The notes beneath the pieces are model-generated. The model worked only from the letters and a program-made list of their open reading frames with translations. It did not search any database and was not told where the DNA came from. From the NCBI RefSeq assembly GCF_963677685.1, contig NZ_OY782186.1, forward strand, positions 1,302,001 through 1,366,000: a stretch of 64,000 nucleotides of DNA. Reading direction: 5' to 3'. Origin of the DNA: an uncultured Bacteroides sp. GTDB taxonomy: Bacteria; Bacteroidota; Bacteroidia; Bacteroidales; Bacteroidaceae. The first letter of the stretch is position 1. Each line of letters begins with the position of its first letter. Below are positions 54,483 through 62,984 of this stretch, piece by piece. The translations under genes were made by a program, and so were the position numbers.

Positions 54483-55805
54483 TTAGCTTGCCTCTTCTTT
54501 ATGCGCTACAGTCTCCTTTACAAAATAGACGCAAATTGCTCCAAAGATTAGTAGAAATCCAGCTATAACAAGCATGTGTACTTGTCGCCCGCTTACCAAA
54601 TGGAGTAATCCGCCACCGACCAATGCTGCAGCAATTTGAGGCAGACAGATGGTGCCATTGAATAGTCCTAAATAGGCTCCCATATTTTTGCCTGATATGG
54701 AGTTGGTTAAGATGGTGAAAGGCATAGCTAGCATTGCCGCCCAAGCACAACCAATGAGGACATAAGAGATAAAGAGCAGATACTGGTTATGAAAATAGAG
54801 GGTGGAAATAAACCCGACGCCTCCTAGTATAAGACTGAGAGAATAAGCTTTTTTGCGCGATTTGAACAGAGGCAATACTACTGCCCATATCACTGAACCG
54901 ATGGCTTGAACAGCAAAAAGAACTCCAACCCAGTTGCCTGCTTCCTGATAGCCTTCACTCTGAGCATTTGTGGTGTGCCACACAGTATCTGCAATGGCAC
55001 CGTTGGTGTATGTCCACATATACATGAAGGCTGCCCAACAGAAAAACTGTACTAGTCCGACGGTCCAAAACACTTTGGGTGCGTGCTTCAGTAGGGATAT
55101 AAAGTCCGTCTTTTCTTTCTTTTCGCTTGCCGTTATTCCATGAAAAGCTTCAAACTCTTTGGGAGGCATCTCTTTGACTTTTGCTACGGTATAAATGACG
55201 CAGAGTAATAAGATTGCAGCACCAATGTAGAAAGAATAGATTACAGAATCGGGTACCGTACCTTTATCGGCTATGTTGCTGATACCAATCCATGTGAAAA
55301 TAAAAGGAAAGAGATAGCCCACGAGGCTTCCTGCATTGCAGAGAAAACTTTGGATAGAATAAGCCAAGCCCTTTTGTTTCTCATTAACCATGTCACCCAC
55401 TAACATTTTAAACGGTTGCATGGCCATGTTCACAGAAGTGTCCAAAAACATTAGTGAAACAACTCCGAAAATCATAGCGGTACTGATAGCCATTCCGAAA
55501 CTACCCGCATTAGGTAACAAGCACATGACCAAAACAGCTATAAATGAGCCTACAAATAGATAAGGTATTCTTCGTCCGAAGCGAGTCCAAGTTTTATCGC
55601 TTGCTGATCCGATGAGGGGTTGAACAATGATTCCTGCCAATGGAGGAAGAATCCAAAAGTAGCTGAGGTTATGAGGGTCTGCACCTAATGTGGCAAATAT
55701 TCGACTAATATTGGCGCTTTGTAGCGCATAGGCAATTTGAACGCCGAAAAAACCGAAACTAATGTTCCATAGCTTCCAGAAACTTAAATCAGGTTTTACT
55801 TTCAT
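54483..55805 (-). CDS. MFS sugar transporter of the GPH/SLC45-like group
   Basis: A 440-residue, 12-helix inner-membrane protein. The N-terminus (FGFFGVQIAYALQSANISRI) leads to PPLAGIIVQPLIGSASDKTW and TRFGRRIPYLFVGS, a signature of the sucrose/maltose-type MFS proteins. A central cytoplasmic loop (KEMPPKEFEAFHGITASEKK) and a later CAWAAMLAMPFTILTNSIS are also typical. It would carry maltose or short alpha-glucans from periplasm to cytoplasm, delivering substrate to the GH65 phosphorylase. It is co-transcribed with the LacI gene, 25 bases upstream. Confidence 0.85.
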   Translation of the reverse strand: MKVKPDLSFWKLWNISFGFFGVQIAYALQSANISRIFATLGADPHNLSYFWILPPLAGIIVQPLIGSASDKTWTRFGRRIPYLFVGSFIAVLVMCLLPNAGSFGMAISTAMIFGVVSLMFLDTSVNMAMQPFKMLVGDMVNEKQKGLAYSIQSFLCNAGSLVGYLFPFIFTWIGISNIADKGTVPDSVIYSFYIGAAILLLCVIYTVAKVKEMPPKEFEAFHGITASEKKEKTDFISLLKHAPKVFWTVGLVQFFCWAAFMYMWTYTNGAIADTVWHTTNAQSEGYQEAGNWVGVLFAVQAIGSVIWAVVLPLFKSRKKAYSLSLILGGVGFISTLYFHNQYLLFISYVLIGCAWAAMLAMPFTILTNSISGKNMGAYLGLFNGTICLPQIAAALVGGGLLHLVSGRQVHMLVIAGFLLIFGAICVYFVKETVAHKEEAS

Positions 55806-55830
55806 GGTATTATTAGAATTTATTGTATTT

Positions 55831-56844
55831 CTATTTAGTGGTTCCTCTCACTAGTAGGTTTGTTTTTACAATTCTGTTAGACCCTCTTTTATCTTCCATT
55901 TTTCCCTCTATCTTATGAATGAGAATATCAATAGCACTTTCACCAACTTCTTGTCCATGTTGTTCAACCGTAGTTAGCTTTGGGTCAGTACTTTGAGCGA
56001 TAGCTCCGTCTGTGAATCCGCAAATAGATACTTCTTCGGGAACTTTCATGCCAACAAGTTTACATGCATATAGAATGCCGCTAGCTGTTTCGTCGTTAAT
56101 GGCAAAAAAAGCGTCAGGACGCTCTTGTTTCTCCAATAGATCAGGAGTAATGGCTATAGCTTGTTCACGAGTATCGCAAAGTTTTATCATTGAATTGTCT
56201 ACCGGAATTTTATATTTCTTCATGGCATCAAGATAGCCGTTGCGCCTGTTCTTGGATATTTCTAAATGAGGCAGGCTGCTATAAAAAAATATTCGTTTAC
56301 ATCCTGTCTGAATCATATATTCTACCGCAGAAAAGGCCCCGGCGTAGTCATCTACTACCACTCTTTCGGTATTGATGCCTGTGCAAATACGATCGTAGAA
56401 AACGATGGGAATATTATTGTCAAGTAATTCTTGGTAATGATCGTACTGAGAAGTGTCCTTGGCTAGTGAAGTGATAACTCCGCAGACCCTTGTGGCAAGA
56501 AAAGAATGGACAATTTTAACTTCCTGTTCATACTCTTCATTGCTTTGAGCTACGAGGATATTATACCCTGCGTCCGTAGCTGTTTTTTCAATTCCACTCA
56601 GTACGCACGAAAAGAAATGATGAACTAGCTGAGGAACAATCACGCCGATAGTATTGGAGCGACTAGTGCGTAAGTTCAGTGCCAAAGCATTGGGCTTATA
56701 ATTATGTTCGTGCGCGTACTTATGTATAATCTCTCTGGTTTCCAGGCTGATATCAGGATTGTCTTTCAGTGCTCTGGATACCGTAGAGGGCGAAACGCCC
56801 AATGCACGGGCAATATCTTTAATCGTGATTTGAGGTTTATTCAT
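55831..56844 (-). CDS. LacI family transcriptional regulator of the sus-like locus
   Basis: A 337-residue LacI-type repressor/activator. The helix-turn-helix is ITIKDIARALGVSPSTVSRA at residues 4-23, the hinge helix is PNALALNLRTSRSNTIGV, and the periplasmic-binding-protein-like core follows with NIPIVFYDRICTG, ERVVVDDYAGAFSAVEYMI and GFTDGAIAQSTDPKLTTVEQ. The effector is presumably a sugar, most likely maltose or a phosphorylated glucose derivative. Its gene lies divergent from susC, with matching palindromes between them, so it should control both directions. Start ATG at 56844 with a -7 box (TACCTTTG) at 56871-56864. Confidence 0.93.
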   Translation of the reverse strand: MNKPQITIKDIARALGVSPSTVSRALKDNPDISLETREIIHKYAHEHNYKPNALALNLRTSRSNTIGVIVPQLVHHFFSCVLSGIEKTATDAGYNILVAQSNEEYEQEVKIVHSFLATRVCGVITSLAKDTSQYDHYQELLDNNIPIVFYDRICTGINTERVVVDDYAGAFSAVEYMIQTGCKRIFFYSSLPHLEISKNRRNGYLDAMKKYKIPVDNSMIKLCDTREQAIAITPDLLEKQERPDAFFAINDETASGILYACKLVGMKVPEEVSICGFTDGAIAQSTDPKLTTVEQHGQEVGESAIDILIHKIEGKMEDKRGSNRIVKTNLLVRGTTK

Positions 56845-56863
56845 GGTTTACGTTTGTTTTAAA

Positions 56864-56871
56864 CAAAGGTA
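56864..56871 (-). promoter_or_regulatory. Promoter -7 box of the LacI-MFS operon
   Basis: CAAAGGTA reads TACCTTTG on the minus strand. No TTTG lies at the ideal distance. It is flanked by the short palindrome TTTG-TTTTAA-ACAAA at 56853-56867. Start of transcription would be near 56857. Confidence 0.5.
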
Positions 56872-56961
56872 ACATTCATATTAAATAAAACCACCCGATT
56901 AATGGGCTTGTTTTTTATTTCTATGCAAAAATAGCATAGCTTCTTGCACTTGTTTTATGAA

Positions 56962-57016
56962 GATAGCCGTTTGCTATCAATAATAAATGCAAACGATTGC
57001 ACTGCATTCGATGCAG
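56962..57016. promoter_or_regulatory. Cluster of LacI-type palindromes between the divergent regulator and susC genes
   Basis: Three elements follow one another: GATAGC-CGTTT-GCTATC (56962-56978), TGCAAACGATTGCA (56988-57001) and CTGCAT-TCG-ATGCAG (57002-57016). The middle one has the CG-centred form typical of LacI-family operators. The cluster lies upstream of the susC -7 box and could serve as activator or repressor sites. Which of them binds the adjacent LacI protein is not known. Confidence 0.6.
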
Positions 57017-57056
57017 ATTTGCACAAATAACTGATGTTTCTAATGTTAATAACTCC

Positions 57057-57064
57057 TATTTTTG
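57057..57064 (+). promoter_or_regulatory. Promoter -7 box of susC-susD-susE-susF
   Basis: TATTTTTG matches TAnnTTTG. No TTTG is present 19-21 bases upstream, so the promoter probably needs an activator. The leader to the ATG at 57156 is about 85 bases. Confidence 0.5.
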
Positions 57065-57155
57065 TTCAAAGTAAAGAAAACGGACGTTGTTGATTCTTTA
57101 TTTTTCAAATAGTAAAATCTATAATACAATATTGTTAACTTTAATTTTTGAATGC

Positions 57156-60100
57156 ATGAAGCAAGTAAATCTTAGAATCTATCGAATGATTCTTCCCCTA
57201 CTTTTAGGGATGTTCTTGTCAATTGGCGCTTACGCACAGCAAATGTCTGTCAGAGGACATGTGAAAGATGCAACAGGAGAGCCGGTGATTGGTGCTAATG
57301 TCTTGGTGAAAGGTACTACAGATGGAACGATTACCGATTTAGATGGTAACTTTGTTCTTAATGCGCCCCATAACTCTATTCTTGTTATTTCATTTGTAGG
57401 TTATAAAACTGTTGAAGTTCCTGTGACAAAATCAGTAATGGTTACTCTTGAGGATGATGCGGTCATGCTTAACGAGGCCGTTATTATTGGTTATGGAACA
57501 GTGAAGAAAAATGATATGACAGGTTCTGTAACGGCAATAAAACCGGATAAGTTAAATAGAGGATTAACGACTAATGCTCAGGATTTGATGACTGGTAAGA
57601 TAGCCGGTGTGAATGTTATCTCTACCGGCGGAGCTCCTGGTGCAGGTGCTACTATCCGTATTCGTGGAGGTTCTTCACTGAACGCCAGCAATGATCCATT
57701 GATTATTATTGATGGTTTAGCTATGGATAACGAAGGTGTAAAAGGTCTTTCTAATCCTTTATCAATGGTTAATCCTAATGATATTGAAACTTTCACTGTT
57801 TTAAAAGATGCTTCTGCTACTGCTATCTATGGTTCACGTGCATCCAATGGTGTTATTATCATCACAACTAAAAAGGGAGCTGCCGGAGCAAAACCGAGCG
57901 TGAGTTATAATGGAAATGTTTCGATGAGCACTGTTAAGAAAACACTTGATGTACTGAATGCTGATGAATATCGTTCTTTTATTAAAAGTATATATGGTGA
58001 GAACGGTGATGAATATGCTACTCTAGGCTCTGCTGATACAGACTGGCAAGATGAGATTTTTCGTACAGCTCTTAGTACAGATCATGACGTCACAATATCA
58101 GGAGGTTTGAAAAATATGCCATACCGCATATCTATGGGATATACAAATCAAAATGGTATTATCAAAACGTCCAATTTTGAACGTTATACGGCATCTTTAA
58201 ATATAGCCCCTTCTTTCTTAAATGGCTTTTTGAAGTTTAATGGAAACTTGAAGGCGATGTTGGCAAAAACTCGCTACGCTGATGGTGGAGTTGTGGGTGC
58301 TGCAGTAAGCTTTGATCCTACACAGCCTGTAAGAGCAAATACTTCAGACTCAGGAATCGATTATCAGAAATTTTTTGATGGCTATTTTCAGTGGACAACA
58401 AACGCTACTTCTTTGAATGATCCTAGCTGGACACGTACTTATAATTCATTGGCTCCTGCCAACCCTGTTGCTACGTTAGAACAGAAAGATGATCGAGCTA
58501 CTTCTAAATCGTTGTTAGGTAACTTGGAAGTGGATTATAAGGTTCACTTTCTTCCTGACTTGCATATTCACATGAATGGTGGTATGGATCTTTCTACAGG
58601 TAAACAAGATACGGATATCAGCCCGTATTCGGCTTCAAATAACTATTATGGTAGTTATGGTTGGGAAAAGATAGATAAATATAATTTGTCTTTCAACTCT
58701 TATGCTCAATATACCAAAAAGCTGGGTGTTCATCACTTAGATGCAATGCTTGGTTATGAATGGCAACATTTTCACCGCGAAAAATCTTCTTCTTATAATG
58801 GCTTTTATCAGCAAACAAACACTGAGACTCCAGGAGAAATCTATAATCTGACTACAAAGGAATTTGCAACAGAGAGTTTCCTAGTCTCTTTCTTTGGTCG
58901 TCTAAATTATTCACTTCTCGACAGATATTTGTTTACTGCTACTGTACGTCGAGATGGTTCTTCTCGTTTTCTTAAAAAGAATCGTTGGGGTACATTCCCC
59001 TCCTTCGCTTTAGGTTGGAAAATTAAGGAAGAATCATTTATGAAGAATGTAGACTTTCTTTCAGACTTAAAACTTCGCTTAGGATACGGTATTACCGGTC
59101 AGCAGAATATAGGATCGGATTATTCCTATTTTGCTTCTTATGCAGCGAATAAAGATGGCGCATATTATCCCATTGGTTTTGGAGATGGAGCTACTTACAG
59201 ACCCGATGCATATAACGAAAACCTGAAGTGGGAAAAAACAACTACTTATAATGCTGGTCTTGACTTTGCCTTCCTCAATGGACGCATAACTGCATCGGCA
59301 GATTATTATTATCGCAAGACAGACGACTTACTGAATTTTGTATATGTGGCAGCTGGCACAAATTTCAAGAATCAGGTCAACTCTAATGTGGGTTCTTTAG
59401 AAAATAGAGGTTTAGAGTTCTCTACTACTGCCAAAGCGATTACTACTAGAAATCTTACTTGGGATTTAGGCTTTAACTTTACCTATAATAAGAATAAAAT
59501 AACAAAATTAACTGCTGGAGATAGTGACGGCTACTACGTAACAGCAGGGGGCATATCTGCTGGTACAGGTAATACGATACAGGCTCATTCAGTTGGCCAT
59601 CCTGCCTCTTCATTCTATGTTTATCAACAAGTTTATGATGCCAATAATAAGCCCATCGAAAATCTTTTTGTAGATCGTAATGGTGACGGTATTGTGAATG
59701 AAAGTGATAGGTATTTCTATAAAAAACCAGCAGCGGATGTTTTGATGGGATTTACCTCTAAGGTTGTTTATAAAGCATGGGACTTTAGTTTTTCACTGCG
59801 TGCCAGTCTGAATAATTATGTGTACAATGATGTGGAAGCGGGGCGTGCTAATATGAGTGCACTATATGCACCTTCAGGCTTCCTCACCAATCGCCCAACG
59901 ATGGTGGTAGCTAACAACTTTCAGGGAATAGGGAACTATTATATGTCCGATTATTATGTGCAGAATGCTTCTTTCCTGAAATGTGATAATATAACGCTTG
60001 GCTATAGTTTCAAAAGCTTGTTTGGATTGAAAATTACTGGTCGCGCTTATGCAGCGGTATCTAATGTGTTTACCATTACCGACTATAAAGGTTTGGATCC

Positions 60101-60206
60101 GGAGGTACAGAAAAAAGATGCTGCCGGAATACTAAACGCAGGTATAGATAGAGATGTTTATCCTCGTCCACTTGTTTCGCTGATAGGCTTAAGCCTTAAT
60201 TTCTAA
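57156..60206 (+). CDS. susC: SusC-type TonB-dependent outer-membrane glycan importer
   Basis: The protein is 1016 residues from ATG 57156 (MKQVNLRIYRMILPLLLG); the longer frame from 57087 adds a hydrophobic stretch with no sense. A signal peptide is followed by a CarboxypepD_reg-like domain (VRGHVKDATGEPVIGANVLV, GTTDGTITDLDGNFVL), a plug (VIIGYGTVKKNDMTGSVTAI, GAGATIRIRGGSSLNASNDP, DASATAIYGSRASNGVIIIT) and a 22-strand barrel. It is the importer of a sus-like locus. It is 1st of four co-oriented genes. Long family-type length, with no frameshift or missing signature. Confidence 0.93.
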   Translation: MKQVNLRIYRMILPLLLGMFLSIGAYAQQMSVRGHVKDATGEPVIGANVLVKGTTDGTITDLDGNFVLNAPHNSILVISFVGYKTVEVPVTKSVMVTLEDDAVMLNEAVIIGYGTVKKNDMTGSVTAIKPDKLNRGLTTNAQDLMTGKIAGVNVISTGGAPGAGATIRIRGGSSLNASNDPLIIIDGLAMDNEGVKGLSNPLSMVNPNDIETFTVLKDASATAIYGSRASNGVIIITTKKGAAGAKPSVSYNGNVSMSTVKKTLDVLNADEYRSFIKSIYGENGDEYATLGSADTDWQDEIFRTALSTDHDVTISGGLKNMPYRISMGYTNQNGIIKTSNFERYTASLNIAPSFLNGFLKFNGNLKAMLAKTRYADGGVVGAAVSFDPTQPVRANTSDSGIDYQKFFDGYFQWTTNATSLNDPSWTRTYNSLAPANPVATLEQKDDRATSKSLLGNLEVDYKVHFLPDLHIHMNGGMDLSTGKQDTDISPYSASNNYYGSYGWEKIDKYNLSFNSYAQYTKKLGVHHLDAMLGYEWQHFHREKSSSYNGFYQQTNTETPGEIYNLTTKEFATESFLVSFFGRLNYSLLDRYLFTATVRRDGSSRFLKKNRWGTFPSFALGWKIKEESFMKNVDFLSDLKLRLGYGITGQQNIGSDYSYFASYAANKDGAYYPIGFGDGATYRPDAYNENLKWEKTTTYNAGLDFAFLNGRITASADYYYRKTDDLLNFVYVAAGTNFKNQVNSNVGSLENRGLEFSTTAKAITTRNLTWDLGFNFTYNKNKITKLTAGDSDGYYVTAGGISAGTGNTIQAHSVGHPASSFYVYQQVYDANNKPIENLFVDRNGDGIVNESDRYFYKKPAADVLMGFTSKVVYKAWDFSFSLRASLNNYVYNDVEAGRANMSALYAPSGFLTNRPTMVVANNFQGIGNYYMSDYYVQNASFLKCDNITLGYSFKSLFGLKITGRAYAAVSNVFTITDYKGLDPEVQKKDAAGILNAGIDRDVYPRPLVSLIGLSLNF

Positions 60207-60232
60207 TCATTAACATTTAAATGCACATCATT

Positions 60233-61807
60233 ATGAAATTGAGATATTTAAAATCATTGGTACCTGTAGCTACTTTAGCTTTAGTACTTGGTCTCACTTC
60301 TTGTGTGAATGATCTGGATGTAAATCCAATTGATCCCAGCACAACCATGAAATTCAATCAGAATGAAGTCTTTACAAAAATATACGCCACGATGGGACTA
60401 ACCGGACAGGAAGGTCCTGCCGGTAGTGGAGATGTCGATGGCTTGGATGAAGGAACTTCTGACTTTGTTCGTTTGCTCTGGAATTTGAATGAACTTCCTA
60501 CGGATGAAGCTGATTGTAATTGGGGAGACGTAGGTATCCCGGAACTTAATCATGCTGCTTGGGGGGCTTCTCATAGCCAGATTACCGGCCTTTACTATCG
60601 TCTGTACTTCGATATAACTTTATGTAACTTCTTTTTAGAAAAGACAGATGGACTGACGGATAGTGAGTCGGTGGCTCAACGAGCAGAGACTCGTTTTATT
60701 CGCGCATTGAACTATTACTATTTGCTTGATATGTTTGGCAATGTTCCTTTTACAACGAAAGTGTCTCTTGAAAAGCCTTCACAGATTAATCGAGCTGATT
60801 TATTTGATTTTGTTGAGTCTGAATTACTTGCTGCAGAGCCCGATATGCTAGAACCACGCACCAATACTTATGGACGTGCGGATAAAGCAGCCGCATGGTT
60901 GCTGTTGGCACGTCTCTATTTGAATGCTGAAGTTTATACTGGTACGGCTCATTGGACGGAGGCTGCTACTTATGCACAGAAGGTGATGGGCTCTGGTTAT
61001 ACTTTATGCGGAACTTACAAACATCTTTTCATGGCCGACAATAATGGTAGTTCAGTGAATAAGGCAAATACGGAAATCATTTTGCCAATTCTTCAGGATG
61101 GAGTAACAACCAAAAATTATGGTGGAGCTTTGTTCCTTATTGCTTCTACTCATAAAGATGATATGACTTTTTATGGAACTACAGAAGGATGGGCTGGAAA
61201 CCGTTGTCGTCAACAGATGATGGAGAAGTTCTTCCCCAATTTAGATGCACCTAATGTAGATGCTGCTGCGATGGTCGTTGCGGCTAAAGATGACAGGGCT
61301 TTGTTTTACGGAATAGATCGCACTTTGTCTCTTGATGATGAATCAAAATTTGTGTCAGGTTTTTCTTGTGCTAAATATTCTAATGTGAGAGCGGATGGAG
61401 CTTCTACACATGATTCCAAATTTGTGGATATGGATGTACCTTTTATGCGCGTGGCAGAAGCTAACCTGATCTTTGCAGAGGCTACGCTTAGAGCAAGTAA
61501 TGGGGTTAGCAGCAAACCTGTTGCGGATGCGATAAATGCGTTGCGTATACGTGCTCATGCTAAAACGGAAACATCTTATACACTGAATACTATTCTTGAT
61601 GAATGGTCCAGAGAATTTGCTTTTGAAGGTCGCCGTCGTTCGGATTTAATTCGTTTTGGAAAATTTGGAGGTACTTCGGATTATACATGGCAGTGGAAAG
61701 GTGGAGTAAAAGATGGCACAACTTTTAGCGCCAACTATAATCTATATCCGATACCAACTAATGACTTGAACTCGAACTCTAATCTGGTACAGAATAAGGG
61801 TTACTAA
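60233..61807 (+). CDS. susD: SusD-type glycan-binding lipoprotein
   Basis: A 524-residue lipoprotein from ATG 60233 (the frame can be read from 60221, adding four residues). The lipobox is LGLTSC, followed by VNDLDVNP. SusD features include WGASHSQITGLYYRLYFDIT, AETRFIRALNYYYLLDMFGN and a C-terminal RSDLIRFGKFGG, EFAFEGRRR before it. SusD caps the SusC pore and binds the oligosaccharide. It starts 26 bases after susC. In B. theta SusD, the starch-binding residues are tryptophan/tyrosine; here WNLNELPTDEADCNWGD may contain the equivalents. Confidence 0.92.
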   Translation: MKLRYLKSLVPVATLALVLGLTSCVNDLDVNPIDPSTTMKFNQNEVFTKIYATMGLTGQEGPAGSGDVDGLDEGTSDFVRLLWNLNELPTDEADCNWGDVGIPELNHAAWGASHSQITGLYYRLYFDITLCNFFLEKTDGLTDSESVAQRAETRFIRALNYYYLLDMFGNVPFTTKVSLEKPSQINRADLFDFVESELLAAEPDMLEPRTNTYGRADKAAAWLLLARLYLNAEVYTGTAHWTEAATYAQKVMGSGYTLCGTYKHLFMADNNGSSVNKANTEIILPILQDGVTTKNYGGALFLIASTHKDDMTFYGTTEGWAGNRCRQQMMEKFFPNLDAPNVDAAAMVVAAKDDRALFYGIDRTLSLDDESKFVSGFSCAKYSNVRADGASTHDSKFVDMDVPFMRVAEANLIFAEATLRASNGVSSKPVADAINALRIRAHAKTETSYTLNTILDEWSREFAFEGRRRSDLIRFGKFGGTSDYTWQWKGGVKDGTTFSANYNLYPIPTNDLNSNSNLVQNKGY

Positions 61808-61851
61808 AGAGATTGGTACCTAATTTTAGTAATCGATAAAAAGAAACAAAT

Positions 61852-62961
61852 ATGAAAAAAATAAATATTCTGGCATCTTTGCTTTTAGGATTGACTCTCT
61901 TCACAGCTTGTGATGATGATAGAACTTCAAATCCTACTTTTCAGCAGCCAACAACATTTGTATTGAATACTCCTGCTTATGCTACGGCTGTCTATGATCT
62001 AGAGAAATCTGCAAGTGTGGAACTAACTTGTTCTCAACCGGATTACGGGTTTACTGCTCCTACTATTTATACAGCTCAAGTGTCGCTGACTAATGATTTT
62101 TCGACTGACGGGGCTTATTTGACATTGCCTAGTACTTATACCAGTGCCAAAATGAATGTTAGTGCTTCTGAGATAGCTAGAGCAGCAACTAATTTGGCTT
62201 TATCCAATGGTAAAGCGGAGGATGAATTTCCTATTACAACAAAACTTTATGTGCGTCTCAAAGCTGCCTTGACAGATGGGAAAGGAGAAATTTATTCTAA
62301 TGCGATTGCGTTAGATAATGTACGTGTCTATTTTGCTCTTGATCCTGTGGTATTGCCGGCAACTATGAATATTATTGGTGATGATTTGGGTGATGCGAAC
62401 CCTGTTGAGATGGTACCTGTTAATGGTAATGCCGGAATGTTTTGGCATATTGTATATGTACCTGCTGGTGGTAAGCTGAAATTTAATATTGCTAAAACGT
62501 ATGATGGCGGTGAGTTTGGTACATCGGCTACATTGGTTGATAATGCAACTGCCGGACTGAGTGGTGATGGTGATATTGTTGTAGCTAATGCCGGATGGTA
62601 TCTGGTAGTGGTTAAATCTACGATCGTTAATCGTGATATTAATTATACTGTTGAGTTTAATAAACCTACAGTATACCTGCTTGGTGAGACTGTAGGAACA
62701 TGGGATCTCCTTGGAGATAATAAATTTACAGTTCCTGCTGATGGAACTAGTTACTTTGTTTCACCTCCGTTTCAATTTACAAAGGAAGTTCGCATGTGTG
62801 TGAAACTGGGTGATCTCGATTGGTGGAGATCAGAGTTTATCATGTTTGATGATGGAGTGATCTCTTATCGTGGAGCAGGTAACGACCAGGAACGTTATGT
62901 TGGCAGTGCGGGTAAAAAAGTTTATCTGAACTTTATGACGGGTAAGGGTAAATATGAATAG
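61852..62961 (+). CDS. SusE-like surface glycan-binding lipoprotein
   Basis: The 369-residue lipoprotein has a signal peptide with lipobox LFTAC (NILASLLLGLTLFTAC). The N-terminal half is a SusE-type Ig-like domain (TFVLNTPAYATAVYDLEKSA, VELTCSQPDYGFTAPTI); the C-terminal half has two carbohydrate-binding-like modules: VVLPATMNIIGDDLGDANPV and PTVYLLGETVGTWDLLGDNK. It has fewer modules than B. theta SusE only by my estimate. It is 45 bases after susD and likely helps retain starch or maltodextrin at the cell surface. Confidence 0.83.
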   Translation: MKKINILASLLLGLTLFTACDDDRTSNPTFQQPTTFVLNTPAYATAVYDLEKSASVELTCSQPDYGFTAPTIYTAQVSLTNDFSTDGAYLTLPSTYTSAKMNVSASEIARAATNLALSNGKAEDEFPITTKLYVRLKAALTDGKGEIYSNAIALDNVRVYFALDPVVLPATMNIIGDDLGDANPVEMVPVNGNAGMFWHIVYVPAGGKLKFNIAKTYDGGEFGTSATLVDNATAGLSGDGDIVVANAGWYLVVVKSTIVNRDINYTVEFNKPTVYLLGETVGTWDLLGDNKFTVPADGTSYFVSPPFQFTKEVRMCVKLGDLDWWRSEFIMFDDGVISYRGAGNDQERYVGSAGKKVYLNFMTGKGKYE

Positions 62962-62984
62962 TAACTTTAAAGGAATTGATTAAT

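Noticed and set aside
57087..57155. SusC reading frame beginning at 57087
   Set aside because: The added residues are hydrophobic and lie close to the predicted transcription start; the signal peptide begins properly at 57156.
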